Positions 9,617 through 19,132 are shown, numbered from the stretch's first letter. The stretch is 20,876 nt of DNA from Ectocarpus siliculosus (GCA_000310025.1 FN649744.1:887288-908163); one strand, 5' to 3'. Notes: generated from the sequence alone by a model not told the origin. Translations and numbers: made by a program.

Positions 9617-12600
9617 GTGAGCTCACCATCCAACCTTGGTCCATCAAGCCGGCACGGGCTTCCGAGCGAACCTGCCACGCCCAAAGCTTCGGTGCTCGTT
9701 CAAGGGAGGGCCGGTGAGAGAGCCATCTGTCCGTCCTCCTATGTCCTCCTATGTAGTGTTCCGTGAAACCGAGAGCGTTCAAGACGTACCATCCGAGAAG
9801 ATATGAGAGATTCCAAATTTGTTGTACTGCTGTATATTCCACGGTTCCAACGGCGTGTGATTTCATCCGCTAGCGACACAGCAGCAGCAGCAGGGACAAC
9901 AGCTGTGCCGAATGTTGCACTGGGCTGTAACCGTAGAGCTAGGGAGCGTGGTACCGATGGCGCACCAAGCGTCTGTTGGGGCGAGGGAAGTGTAGGCTTT
10001 CTAGCCCGATGGCCGATGGCCCGAGTGTCACATCTTGTCGAAGGTCGCATGTCTGGCAGTGGCGAAAGCATGCGGTTACGATCTGCATCCCGAAGTATGA
10101 ATCACACGACAGCAGCAGTAGCGTGTCAGCACGTGTTTACTTGCGCACTGGAACCACAGATAAGCCCTCCCCCCCGTCTTCCGTTCTCGCGGGAAGAAGT
10201 CCATTAATGAGCAACCAACACCCGCGTGGGAATAAGGCGGATGTTGCGTTGGCGCGCTGATCTACAGCAGTGTTGCACGTGTTGGGATGCATAGACTACA
10301 TATCTCCGCACTCTTTTTATTAGCCCGCAGAAAGGGATTTGGGCAGCGAACCACGCGTGTGCGAGCAGGTGCGCGTTGTGGCGCATGCACCGAACGAAGT
10401 GCCTGCATTCAAGATGTTGAAGCAACACAAATGATGTCGAGGGGGAGAGCATGTTGAGATGGCGACCGTTTGAGTCGCACCCCGTCTCGCAGATTTCTTA
10501 ATTTTGTGGGAGGTGTCTCGCCTCTCGGATTTCCGAACAGAATCTCTTTGCCGCGCGCCCTCCTCCGCCACAGCAGCAGCCCACAGGCGCCTCACCGTTC
10601 CGACCAACCAACAGACCTACCGAGGCGAACTTGGCGCCAGCGAGTCTTCTTGGTGGCGCAGACAACTTGTTCGTAACCTCGAACACTCCACAGCAGCAGC
10701 ATTGCTCGGCCCATGCTGAGCAAGAACGGAGTATAATTTTTGCAGCGCTCAATGATCGATTGCAGCGATCAACCCGCACCCGCCCACAGACGTTTCTCTT
10801 CGTTCGATCGACGCAAAAAAAATCAGGGCCAGTCTCTTCACCTATTTTATACAAGTACATAAAATAGAAGTAGTGGGAGCAAGAACGAGAGCCACTACAG
10901 TGACTGAACCTTGCGTTTCCCCTTTACCCCGCCATTAGATTGCCATTCTGTAGCCGACCACTCCGTGGTTTTAAACCGTGGCAACAGGGAATTCATCAGA
11001 TCATTAGAAGACAAAACATCGACCATGACTTCGAGAAGGCATGGGATGTCTTTTGTCGCCAACATCCTGCTGTATCGAAATTGCAAGAATCAATGCGTTT
11101 CCCCAACTACAGCCAATTGCTACAGCAGTAACTTCCTTCGTTCGCCCTTGATTTTCTTAGCGGCTGATGTAGTAAAAATATATGCATAGCATTGGGGATC
11201 CACTCCCACGCACAATCACACACGTTGGGGTGAGACTTGCGTCAATCGTCGTTGTGGTGCGTCCCCTCTTGAAGGTTTGAATTGAATATTGGAATGGAAC
11301 ACAATCTTGGCGTTTCCGATCTTGGAATGTCTGGCCTTCCTTCGGTGCCGTGTAGGTATGTTTACGTTTGCCCGTTGTGATGATCACACGAACGGCTATC
11401 ATACATCTTCTCCTTGGCCAGCCGGCTGGCATCGTCGATGCTAACTTCCTAACTGAGGACACTGCTGTACGCGTCCCCGAACCCCTCTCTCGTTCCATGC
11501 GCAAGATTGTCGCGCCTATACGCGTCCTCGATTCCTCCTTGCGCTCCATCAGCAATTGTCGCTATGTATTACTTGGCACCAACGAGCACTGAACTGCAAA
11601 ACATGCCGAGAACAGGAAGGAATGCGAAGCATTTTGCAGGTGTCTACCCTTTTTGATCCCTCCGGTGAGGGCCACCTCCGTGTGTTGTAGGGATTCTTGA
11701 GAAAGATGCGACATATGCATATACCGAACAGGGGAACTCAAGAAGGCGTGCCTACATGTAGTTCGGGGATTTTTTGTCGACTTCACGCGAATGACAATCT
11801 TGCCACGGGGTTTTGCTCGAACCTGAGCGACTTCTTCCGCCGATGTTTCGATTGTTCCAGGCATTGATTGGGAGACTAGTGTGGCGGAGGGACTTTGATG
11901 GGAGACCAATGCGGCAGAGGGACATGTAGCCGCGTTGCAGCCACCCCCCGTCAACGTGACCTGGAATGTTCGGAATATATTTACTGGTACTGCGATACTC
12001 GTGTGTGTTTGGGAGTTCCTTCCCTTGAGGCTTTAACCGATGTCATCGGAAACAGTCCCGAGGTGGGTAGGGGAGGCGTAAGGTTCATATACACAGGTCT
12101 CCTCGCCAGCCGTTCCAGGTGCCGTAGTCGAGCTGCTGGAACCCCTTCCCCCCCAAAAAAAACATTCACCGTCGCCCCTGCTTCGCGTGGGGTTTTGTAG
12201 TTTCTAATATTTCTAATATATTTGTGAGCTCGCCGTTCCAGGTGAAGACTTGCTTCCAAACTGTACCACCTCTCCCCCCCCGCCCGTCCCTCCCTTGACA
12301 TCGATATATAGATCGGCTTAGGAAACCATTTTTGAGCCACCTTTGGCAAAGTAGGAGAGATTTGTCAAAGTATTTAGCAGGGATGATTGGCCATCGGTGA
12401 TCGATCCTGCGGGAACAAATGCTCCGTCCTCTCGAGGACGTGCGGTCAATGGTCTGACCGCTTCTAAGGCATGCTAAACATGAGTACGCCCCTCCCCCTC
12501 CTCCCTCCCCCCGACGGCAGGCGGGCCGGTAGACCGCTACCGCGTTGCGTCTAAAAGGTTGTGTCGCGTGGCGAGCGTGTTTGGGTGGGCTGCTGTCGTC

Positions 12601-14756
12601 ATCGGGGCGGGCGAAACCGCCCTCGGCGCCGTCGTGTTCAGCAAATGGGTGAGAGACACAAGACATCGGAGCCATTTTTTTTGTGTGTCCGTCTGTCTGT
12701 TTCCTGTGTTGGACCACTACCATTCCACGGCCGGTTGCTTCGTCCAATGGAACGCAACCCGAGCCGTTCTCCCGCCTGCTGTTCCTCGTGTTGGCCCACT
12801 ACCGTTCCACGACGCGTTGCTTCGTCCCATGGGACGGCATGCCGGCGTCTGCAGCTGCCTGTGTTGGTTCACTACCGTCCCACGACCGGTTGCTTCGTCC
12901 CATGGAACGACATCCGTCTCGGCAGCTTGTGTTGGTTCACTACATCTCATGAAACGACGTCCTTCTCCGGCCTGCTGCTGCTTGTGTTGGTCCACCATAT
13001 CTCATGAAACGACATCCTTTCTCCGGCCTGATTCTGCTTGATGTTGGCTCACTCACAGCGGCGAGAGGGGGGCTGGTGGGCGGGTGTGCTAGCGGTCATG
13101 CTGGGCATGGCGGGCACGGGCATTACCGCCGACACTCCCGTGGGAACTCCACTCGTGACGCGGTTGGTATTCCTGGGCGTGGCGTCCTTGATAACGAGCC
13201 TCGTCACGGCGCTCGCGCTTGATGGCGCCAAATGGCTGAGCATAAAGGTGAGAGGGTGGCTACTACGGGAGTTTGTGAGGGTTGTTAAATATATGCTGTG
13301 TTTTTAATGTGCATACAAGCACTGAAAAACGAACCGTTCGAGCAATAGCCACAGTCGAAGGGCTTTGTTTTTGAGAATACCTATACGTACAATCACTGAA
13401 AATCTAACCGTTCGAGGCAAATACAGTCGGAGTTATTTTTCTTCTTCTCCGGAGATGATGATGGGTGTGCGACCACTTACCGCAACATGCATGTCGTGGC
13501 TGGTGCCCCGAGGCACCAGCCGTGCGAGGGTGTGCCAGCGCTTGGTGCTACTTCCGAGATCTCGTTCGGTAAAGGTTTGGTTTTATACCGGCTCGCGTAT
13601 AACCGGATGGGGAGAAGGCGGAGTGTTTCTTGTGCGTTCGTGTTAAATAGTGGGCGCAAACGAACTGAGAACTGACATGCCCGAAGACTGAGGTATCTCT
13701 GTGTGTAGTTCGCACGTCGAGCGGTTTTCATGGAGCGTTTTCTTTCTACATTCGTCACCTCGACCCGCACGTGACGCTTACTTGCCCTGCGTATCGTTCG
13801 GCATGCCGAATGCCTGGGGGTCATCATGCTCTCCTGTGTCTCCCCGCCGGTGTGCTTTCCTGTTGCTTTTTTTCTAGGACGTGGAGATGTGCGCTTCTGA
13901 CGTCCGTTCCGTGTGCCAAGAGTGCACCTGCTCCAGCTCGAACCTACTGTGGTGAGAAGCGCTGGGCGGTATCGCCATCTCACCGCCACATGCATATATT
14001 TCTATCTAGGCTATAGGTTAGGCCGTATGCGCGAGAGGCGCAATCGCTCTCGCTGAACATCATTCCCAAACCTTGCCGTTGTGCGGGCGGCCGGCTCTTG
14101 CTCCCCCCCCCCCCCCCGCCCCGCCATTAACGGGCTACCTTCACACCCCCTCCGTGTACGAGCAAACCCGCCCCCAACCCTCCCTATCGTTCCCCGTGCC
14201 GTGACCCTCCCCCAGGGACATGTGCTTCCCGCCCCTCAACGGTAGCTGCGGCGGGATCGAATTTGCCGCCGCGCCGCTGCTCGCGTCCAGCGTCGTCCTC
14301 CTCGCCCTGGCCCTAGTCTCCGCGGTTCTGCTTGCCACCGGCATCAAGGTCAAGTTCCTCGGGGGCGGCGTGGAGGTCGGGGGGGAGGAGGCCCGGCCCA
14401 ACCCGGCCAAGACGCCCGGGAAAAGGAGGGCCCCCTACAAGTGCGTCGATGGTGCGGAGCCCCCTACCCCGGCCGACGTGCTGCAGCGGCGGCGACGGCA
14501 GCGGGAGCAGCAGCAGCAGCAGGAGGAGGAGGGAAGGACGCTGGAGGAGGTGGAGGAGGCAGCGGGGGGCGAGGAGGAGAGGAAAGAGAGTGATACTGCT
14601 CCTACTGCTAAGAGGGAATTCCTTACCGGGGCTGAGCCGTGGGCGGTCGGGTACGTGGACCGGCTGGCGGGGGGGGGCAACAAGAAGCGGCGGGATGAGC
14701 TCAACAGCAATCCTGGGAAGAAGGGCCAAGATGACGGCGAGGATGTATCCCAGTAG
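9557..14756 (+). CDS. Four-pass membrane protein, tetraspan/MS4A-like layout (five-exon model)
   Basis: The proposed exons are 9557-9616, 10541-10730, 12521-12648, 13059-13255 (or 13247) and 14216-14756, totalling 371 residues. The N-terminus is hydrophilic and Pro/Gln-rich. Hydrophobic helices lie at about 100-123 (VFGWAAVVIGAGETALGAVV), 132-149 (after GGWW), 159-181 and 208-237. The loop before the last helix has two Cys (CFPPLNGSC). The tail of about 130 residues is highly charged, with a Gln run encoded by five CAG at 14508-14522. Four helices, short first loop, Gly-rich helices with a W-A-G at the start of helix 2, and a Cys-containing second loop resemble MS4A/CD20-like tetraspans, but this is an architectural likeness only. 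Exons 3-5 are well supported by phase, splice sites and hydrophobicity. Exons 1-2 are chosen because their phases fit. The exon 4/5 junction needs the weak donor at 13256 or an unseen exon. Confidence 0.45.
9617..10540 (+). other. Candidate intron 1 of the membrane-protein gene
   Basis: Nothing coding is supported. It holds a tandem of GTCCTCCTAT at 9735-9754, a CAGCAGCAG tract near 9880 and one TACTGCTGTA decamer at 9825-9834. Confidence 0.35.
10541..10730 (+). CDS. Membrane-protein gene, candidate second exon
   Basis: It follows a TTCCGAACAG acceptor and encodes 63 residues rich in Pro, Gln, Ser and Thr (NLFAARPPPPQQQPTGASPF...). It ends in phase 1 before GTATAA, which is needed by the next exon. 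The donor is weak and low-complexity composition limits confidence. Confidence 0.3.
10731..12520 (+). other. Candidate intron 2 of the membrane-protein gene, 1.79 kb
   Basis: It contains several open frames without domain-like pattern (for example minus 11157-11555 and 11562-11954, both Ser/Thr/Arg-rich). A TACAGCAGTA decamer lies at 11121-11130. The 11562-11954 frame could be a decayed coding remnant but shows no motif. Confidence 0.35.
12521..12648 (+). CDS. Membrane-protein gene, exon with first transmembrane helix
   Basis: A long C/T tract ending GACGGCAG precedes it and GTGAGA follows. Entering in phase 1 and leaving in phase 0, it reads GPVDRYRVASKRLCRVASVF then a Gly/Ala/Val helix ending FSKW. 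Basic residues before the helix suggest a cytosolic N-terminus. Confidence 0.55.
12707..13058 (+). repeat. Degenerate minisatellite filling an intron and reaching the splice acceptor
   Basis: Units beginning TGTTGG start at 12707, 12789, 12862, 12930, 12985 and 13042, with lengths falling 82, 73, 68, 55, 57. Shared segments include CACTACCGTCCCACGA, GGTTGCTTCGTCCCATGGAA and TCATGAAACGACATCC. The last unit supplies GTTGGCTCACTCACAG, which is the 3' splice site of the next exon. Confidence 0.75.
13059..13247 (+). CDS. Membrane-protein gene, exon with helices 2 and 3
   Basis: The acceptor CTCACTCACAG ends at 13058 and the donor GTGAGA follows 13247. It encodes 63 residues: RREGGWWAGVLAVMLGMAGT as helix 2, a short TADTPVGT turn, and helix 3 from TRLVFLGVASLITSL. 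An alternative donor at 13256 would add Val-Arg and part of a Gly codon and fit the phase of the last exon. Confidence 0.65.
13321..13430 (+). repeat. Direct repeat, two copies 74 bp apart
   Basis: ACTGAAAAACGAACCGTTCGAG (13321) and ACTGAAAATCTAACCGTTCGAG (13395) differ at three positions, and both are followed by CAATA/CAAATA and ACAGTCG. They lie in the intron before the last membrane-protein exon. Confidence 0.6.
13495..13524 (+). other. Strong GC-rich hairpin in an intron
   Basis: GGCTGGTGCC (13498-13507) pairs perfectly with GGCACCAGCC (13512-13521) around a four-base loop CCGA. Two wobble pairs and a C-G pair extend the stem to about 13 bp. No T tract follows, so it is not a bacterial terminator. 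It may be a structured intron element or a chance palindrome. Confidence 0.55.
14103..14117 (+). repeat. Run of 15 C
   Basis: This is the longest homopolymer in the window, about 100 bp upstream of the last membrane-protein exon and part of a C/T-rich tract leading to its acceptor. Confidence 0.85.
14216..14756 (+). CDS. Membrane-protein gene, terminal exon (helix 4 and charged tail)
   Basis: It follows a pyrimidine-rich CCTCCCCCAG, entering with one base to complete a codon, and ends TAG 14754-14756. The exon encodes a Cys-containing loop, one long hydrophobic helix (LLASSVVLLALALVSAVLLA) and a tail rich in Glu, Gln, Lys and Arg (LQRRRRQREQQQQQEEEGRT). If it were a separate gene, ATG 14220 would give 178 residues and a single-pass protein. 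Confidence 0.65.
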
Positions 14757-15190
14757 CAGCTTTGTGACGTCCGTGGGCGGTGGTCACGGCGGCGATTGCT
14801 CTCTCGGGGAACGTTTGGGTGGGCCTTTCCTGACGGCGTTGGGGGGGGAGGTGAATGGTACGCCATGGGTACCACCCTGGTGTGGGGTAGGTGATCAAAG
14901 GTGCACCGTACAGCATGGAAATCCCTTGCCCAAGACATGTTGGTGTAGAGCCTTGCGCTTGATTAACGACGCATTTTCACTGTCTTGGGGGGCGACATTT
15001 TGATGACGGTAGATTGTACGTTGAAGGACGTCACGGTTGACAGCATCGTTACGCGAGTAACTTCCGTGGGCCCTGTGGGGTTGGGGTGATTGGGCGTTGT
15101 TGAGCCTGTCATGTACTTGTTGTATGGGTGTGCCTTGCAAGAGATCGGCTTGTCGGATTGAACCTGTATTAAAGTTTGCGCTTGTGTGAC

Positions 15191-15425
15191 ATTGCGTGTT
15201 TATTCGCAGACGCACGGGAAGTAACAAGCCTATCATTCTGCATGTTCTGAGGCTGCGTGTTTATTCGCAGACATACGGGAGTATCGGATCTATCATTCTG
15301 CACGTCATGAGGTTGCGTGTTTATTCGCAGATGCACGGGAAGTATCAAGTCTATCATTCTGCACGTTATGAGGTTGCGTGTTTGTTTGCAAGGAAGTTGA
15401 CTCACGGGATTCAGTCTATACCACC
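15191..15425 (+). repeat. Tandem repeat, unit 60-61 bp, about 3.8 copies
   Basis: Units start with TGCGTGTTTATTCGCAGA at 15193, 15254, 15314 and 15375 (the last diverged). Each contains CACGGGAAGTA and TCTATCATTCTGCACGT-like parts. Every unit includes TTATTCGCAG, a fair 3' splice-site match. Copies differ by several substitutions, so the array is not recent. Confidence 0.85.
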
Positions 15426-15601
15426 ATGGTATGTTTTTCACGGGTAGTACTACGCCGTGTGATGTCCGCGGAGAGGTGATTGTACGGGATTATATAACTT
15501 ACCGTATGATTTGCGGTGCAACAAAATTCCGTGTTTCTTTGCGGGAGAGGTGGATTTGCAGGATTACAACCAGATTAAAAACAATGGTGTCATGCATCCA
15601 C

Positions 15602-15651
15602 CCGCGAGAAGTTTTGTGTTTTCTCGCGGAGGAAGGATTGTGTTTTTCCTC
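15602..15651 (+). other. Two adjacent hairpins with related sequence
   Basis: CCGCGAGAA (15602-15610) pairs with TTCTCGCGG (15621-15629) around GTTTTGTGTT. Next to it, GAGGAA (15629-15634) pairs with TTCCTC (15646-15651) around GGATTGTGTTT. Both loops contain a TTGTGTTT-like core, so the second looks like a diverged copy. Confidence 0.5.
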
Positions 15652-16261
15652 GGAAAGCATTGCGGTAGAACCTTGACTGATCACAAATAGTGGGGAGTGC
15701 CAGTCATGACTGTGTACCGAAAAACGGGGATTTTTAGTTCTGGGACCGGATTGAGAAGAGATTCACGTCGCGATGGTTGTCAGGGGAGTGCGATAAGGGA
15801 AACGTGTTAGTGTTTTTTCATCCCGTCCTTGTATGCATAGGGCTCAGCACTTGTAGGCGGAGTGCACGTTTCGTTTCGGCTGTTTCGTCGAAAAGCGGCT
15901 GTTCACGCAGCACGGGTTGACTTTTCGCATGTTGTGACGCACGTGGGCGACCCATCATCGATCTTGATCGTTTCTGGGTGCTCCCGAAGCTTGAGCCCTT
16001 TTGCAAGCAGCAGCAAGCACGAGTGTGTAGAGCGGGGCTAGCGTAGTGTATGAAAGCAACGTCAGGGCATTTCGCAGTTCGCGGTTGTGTCGTTGTATGC
16101 TGTCGGAGTGAGCGCATGCATGGTGTCCGGTAGCCCCCTCTGGTTTTCACTGACAATCTGAGGCATGCATCCCCGTCTTGGATGGAAGTAACACCCCCAC
16201 CAATTTGTGTGACAAGGATCAGCGCCTTTGGGGGCTTTCGTGGAAGTTTCCAGCCAAAGAT

Positions 16262-16289
16262 CCCCCCCCCCCCCCACACACACACACAC
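16262..16289 (+). repeat. C14 run followed by an AC dinucleotide repeat
   Basis: Fourteen C (16262-16275) run into seven AC units (16276-16289). It is simple-sequence DNA in the non-coding stretch. Confidence 0.85.
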
Positions 16290-17700
16290 CCGATGCTTGT
16301 TTATTTTTTTTCGAGGGCCCCATGGTACGCGTAGCAGATAATCTTTTACGTGTCGGATAGAATGGGAAATGATCCAGTGCCCGTTTTTTTTTTTTTCCCC
16401 ACGCGAGAGAAGAAAGCCAGTTTGTTGGGTGCAGCCCGAATCCCATGGAGAAGAAGTAACTTAAAACCATTGTATGATTGGGACGCGTAACGTTGAAAAA
16501 TGTGGTGTGGAAGTGCTGCCGGATCCGTTTCTTGTTTTGGAATTTTCGGTACTATAATCTGTGTGTGCTTTTTGGCCCTCCATGAGTGTTGAAGCCTGCG
16601 TCTTGATTGCATAGATAGTAAGTTTGAGGTTTCCTCAGATTTTCTCCCCCAAGGCGAAGCTTGGTCCGCAGATTTGTGGGCGTGGGGTTGCCTTGTCTGG
16701 TGCCACCCAAGCGAAGCAGAGGGGGAGGGAAGGCAGGCATGCTTCTATTCCCGATGCCGCCCTCCGGCGTTAGCTAGCGGGGGCTGGGAGAGAAGCGGCC
16801 CGTCATGTAGGAACGGCGATGTTGTCTAGAGGCAGAAGAAGTAGTGCCCCTTCTTGTTGCGGCATAGAGACGCGTGATGTCGATCGAGCTGCAGCAATTA
16901 ATTCATTTTTGAGTCTGCCGTATTGTCTGTCGAGTGTGGAGGGATGTAGACGAAGCGGCGCGTCGCGTGTGCTTTGGCCGTCGGTTGTTCGCGTTGGTAC
17001 AGTAGTAGTGATGATTACGAGGAACTCGTGCATTTCGATGCACCTTCAATGGAATCTTGCCGTTGATGTTGTCGCCCGGCGGTGTGCGTGTGTGCCTGGA
17101 ATACTCCCGAAATAATTGGGTCGGTCGTAGGTCGTGCCAAGCGCGGCTTGCGCAGCGCGTGTTTAAGCGGGCAACAACGGGTGAGAAACATAGACTTCTG
17201 TGGGGGATGGGATTTGGGGACGACTTTTCGGCCAGCGGGTTGAGTGCACTGACTGGTGGTTGCATCACCAGGCGGTAAAATGGACGAACGAATCTGATGC
17301 ATACTCGTGTTGTTGTGGTCTGGTTGTTTCGTGTTGGTTGGGGTCTGTCTCCGTTCTGCCCGTTGTCGGCGCGGATATATATCCGTTCTGGTGACGTCAT
17401 GCTGTTTGGCCTTCAAGTATCGGGTTGGCGGCATCATGTACTACGGTCTTGTGGCCCGATGCCGTTTTGACGGGTTTTCTTGTGTTGCTTTTGGCTTGTG
17501 CTATTATCGCCCTAAAAACCCGGCCAGAAGGACGGAGAGCGGGGAGGGAGGGATCCGGTAAACCACGTTTTTGGTGTAACTTACAGTGTAAAGTACCATT
17601 ATCGTAGTGCGGAATTTCCTCTCGTCGTTCAAGCGGCTGCAGAGCAAAATACCGGTACATGTTGCGGTATTCTTGGTGAGTACTAAATAAACGTTCGCTG

Positions 17701-18970
17701 ATTACATATATATATACCGTCTATGTCTCAAGTTGTCGGCCGCGGCTCCTGTGGGTCTGAGAGTCGGGAGTCGAGTAGGGAGGGAGTAAACATTGCTGTT
17801 GGAAGTAGAACGAACATAACGCGACTACCAGTCTAAGGGGAAATCACATACTTCAATATCTATGTGACCAACAGCCCGCAGCGTATTGACTCGATCGGCG
17901 TAGACTCTTGATGTGTGGAGCGTCGTTCTCACCGGCATACGTTGAATAGAAAAGGTTTTGTGGCACGCAATTCGGTGATTGGTCAAAACGCCTGCCTGCG
18001 GCGGAATTTCACAAAAACAGGCACGACCCAAGATCCTTAGATCCTTGGTCGATGGGTGGCGTCGACCACGGTGGAATCGAGGACGGCAACTTGGGAAATC
18101 TTGGGAAATCGTGTCTTCGGATGATGACCTTTTGTCATCGTCCTGGCTGACAAGGAACAGGGGTGGAGATGGATCCGCCGACGGACCGATCTCCGCGTGT
18201 GGTCTTGTTTGGGGATGGATGATGGATATTTCTGATCTATCTAGGCCGGACGGAGAATCCTCTCGCCCATCATCCTCGCCGTGGCTGAGAGAACCTTCCA
18301 AAATACCCTACTGGCATGCAGTTTTATGCGAGAGAATTCAGGATGATACATAGATATGTCTTGATCCACCCAGAGACACAAAGAAAGAGAGGAAAGGTTG
18401 GCTGTGTGTTACGGTTCGTGGCAATAGTTCCACCGCACGAGCATCCCCGCAGTGAGGCTACCGCAATCTGCGGTGCCCTGCTGCCGGGAGTAGAGACTTG
18501 CTCACCGCTCCAATAGCTAGCTACTCAAGTACGCCTTGACCATAAAACAACTACCAAGGAGGCCTTTGCTCCGACACATACCAGCTCCGGCAGCTGGAAC
18601 GAGCTCTCCACTGTGCTCATCGAACTCGGTCATGTTGTGCATTCGCTTGAGGACAGGCTGTAATGTCTATATTCCCACGCCTACAAGTATTGACCCCCTA
18701 TTGGTGGCGTGGCTACCAAGGTGAGAGCTATGGACATGCATGATCGACCATGATCATGGACAACCATAGCACAGTCGTAGTCGCACGATATTTTACATGT
18801 GGTTCAATGACATCGCGCGCCCTGATTGATTTTTCATTTCGACCCCAGCGTAAGGGTAGCCTTATCAGGCACGCCAAAGGCGTGATTCAGGCATATGTGC
18901 TAAACAGCCCGCCGCAGGCGAAAATTTTACCCCCAAAAAATTAAATTTTATGTTAAAAAAATTTGGGGAT
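17701..18970. other. Spacer with no supported gene
   Basis: Open frames on both strands near 17825-18353 are mutual shadows and carry no motif. At 18536-18660 one frame reads a natural-looking segment (SSGSWNELSTVLIELGHVVH) but is closed by stops on both sides within about 50 codons, and may be a remnant of a decayed gene. A short AT-rich tract (about 18930-18965) precedes the 89-bp duplication. Confidence 0.4.
18727..18770. other. Nested palindromic site
   Basis: Arms GCTATGG (18727-18733) and CCATAGC (18764-18770) enclose a perfect 12-base palindrome CCATGATCATGG (18748-18759). It could extrude as a cruciform or be a dimer-binding site; no neighbouring gene is known. Confidence 0.45.
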
Positions 18971-18972
18971 AT

Positions 18973-19126
18973 AAGACGCCCAAATTATTTTTTTGGCTCA
19001 GAAAAGGACCCCCCCCCCCCCAAATCCAATCCGGAAATAATCACACCGTAAGACTCAGCCTAAGACGCCCAAATGATTTTTTTGGCTTAAAAAAGGACCC
19101 CCCCCCCAAATCCAATCCGGTCATAA
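18973..19126 (+). repeat. Tandem duplication, period 89 bp
   Basis: Two copies (18973-19040 and 19062-19125) share AAGACGCCCAAAT, ATTTTTTTGGCT, AAAAGGACCCCCCCCC and AAATCCAATCCGG, and differ mainly in the length of the C run (13 versus 10). They sit directly upstream of the degenerate gene at 19133, as subterminal repeats of a mobile element might, but no matching copy is seen inside the window. Confidence 0.75.
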
Positions 19127-19132
19127 CCATCC

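Larger units (their letters stand above)
14757..17700. other. Non-coding, G/T-rich stretch downstream of the membrane-protein gene
   Basis: No coding segment is convincing on either strand. The plus strand is visibly rich in G and T over most of the stretch (for example 17281-17400), as is often seen in long 3' UTRs or strongly transcribed flanks. It holds the 61-bp tandem repeat, twin hairpins, a C14 plus AC repeat and T-rich runs described separately. A short hydrophobic open frame near 17425-17607 has no ATG and was not called. Confidence 0.4.

Noticed and set aside
11562-11954. 130-codon minus-strand open frame with Ser/Thr-rich protein
   Set aside because: There is no recognisable motif and no splice support; it lies in a proposed intron. 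A decayed coding remnant cannot be excluded.
12559-13041. 160-codon plus-strand open frame across the minisatellite
   Set aside because: Past 12648 the translation is repeat-derived (Cys/His/Ser-rich). The strong GTGAGA donor ends the exon before it.
17425-17607. Hydrophobic open frame followed by basic residues
   Set aside because: It has no ATG and no supported splice sites, and is a single short hydrophobic stretch in G/T-rich DNA.
17825-18301. 158-codon minus-strand open frame, and in another frame a LDSTVVDATHRP segment recalling transposase or protease motifs
   Set aside because: Stops interrupt the motif-bearing frame and no second catalytic motif is present; the match is too short to call.
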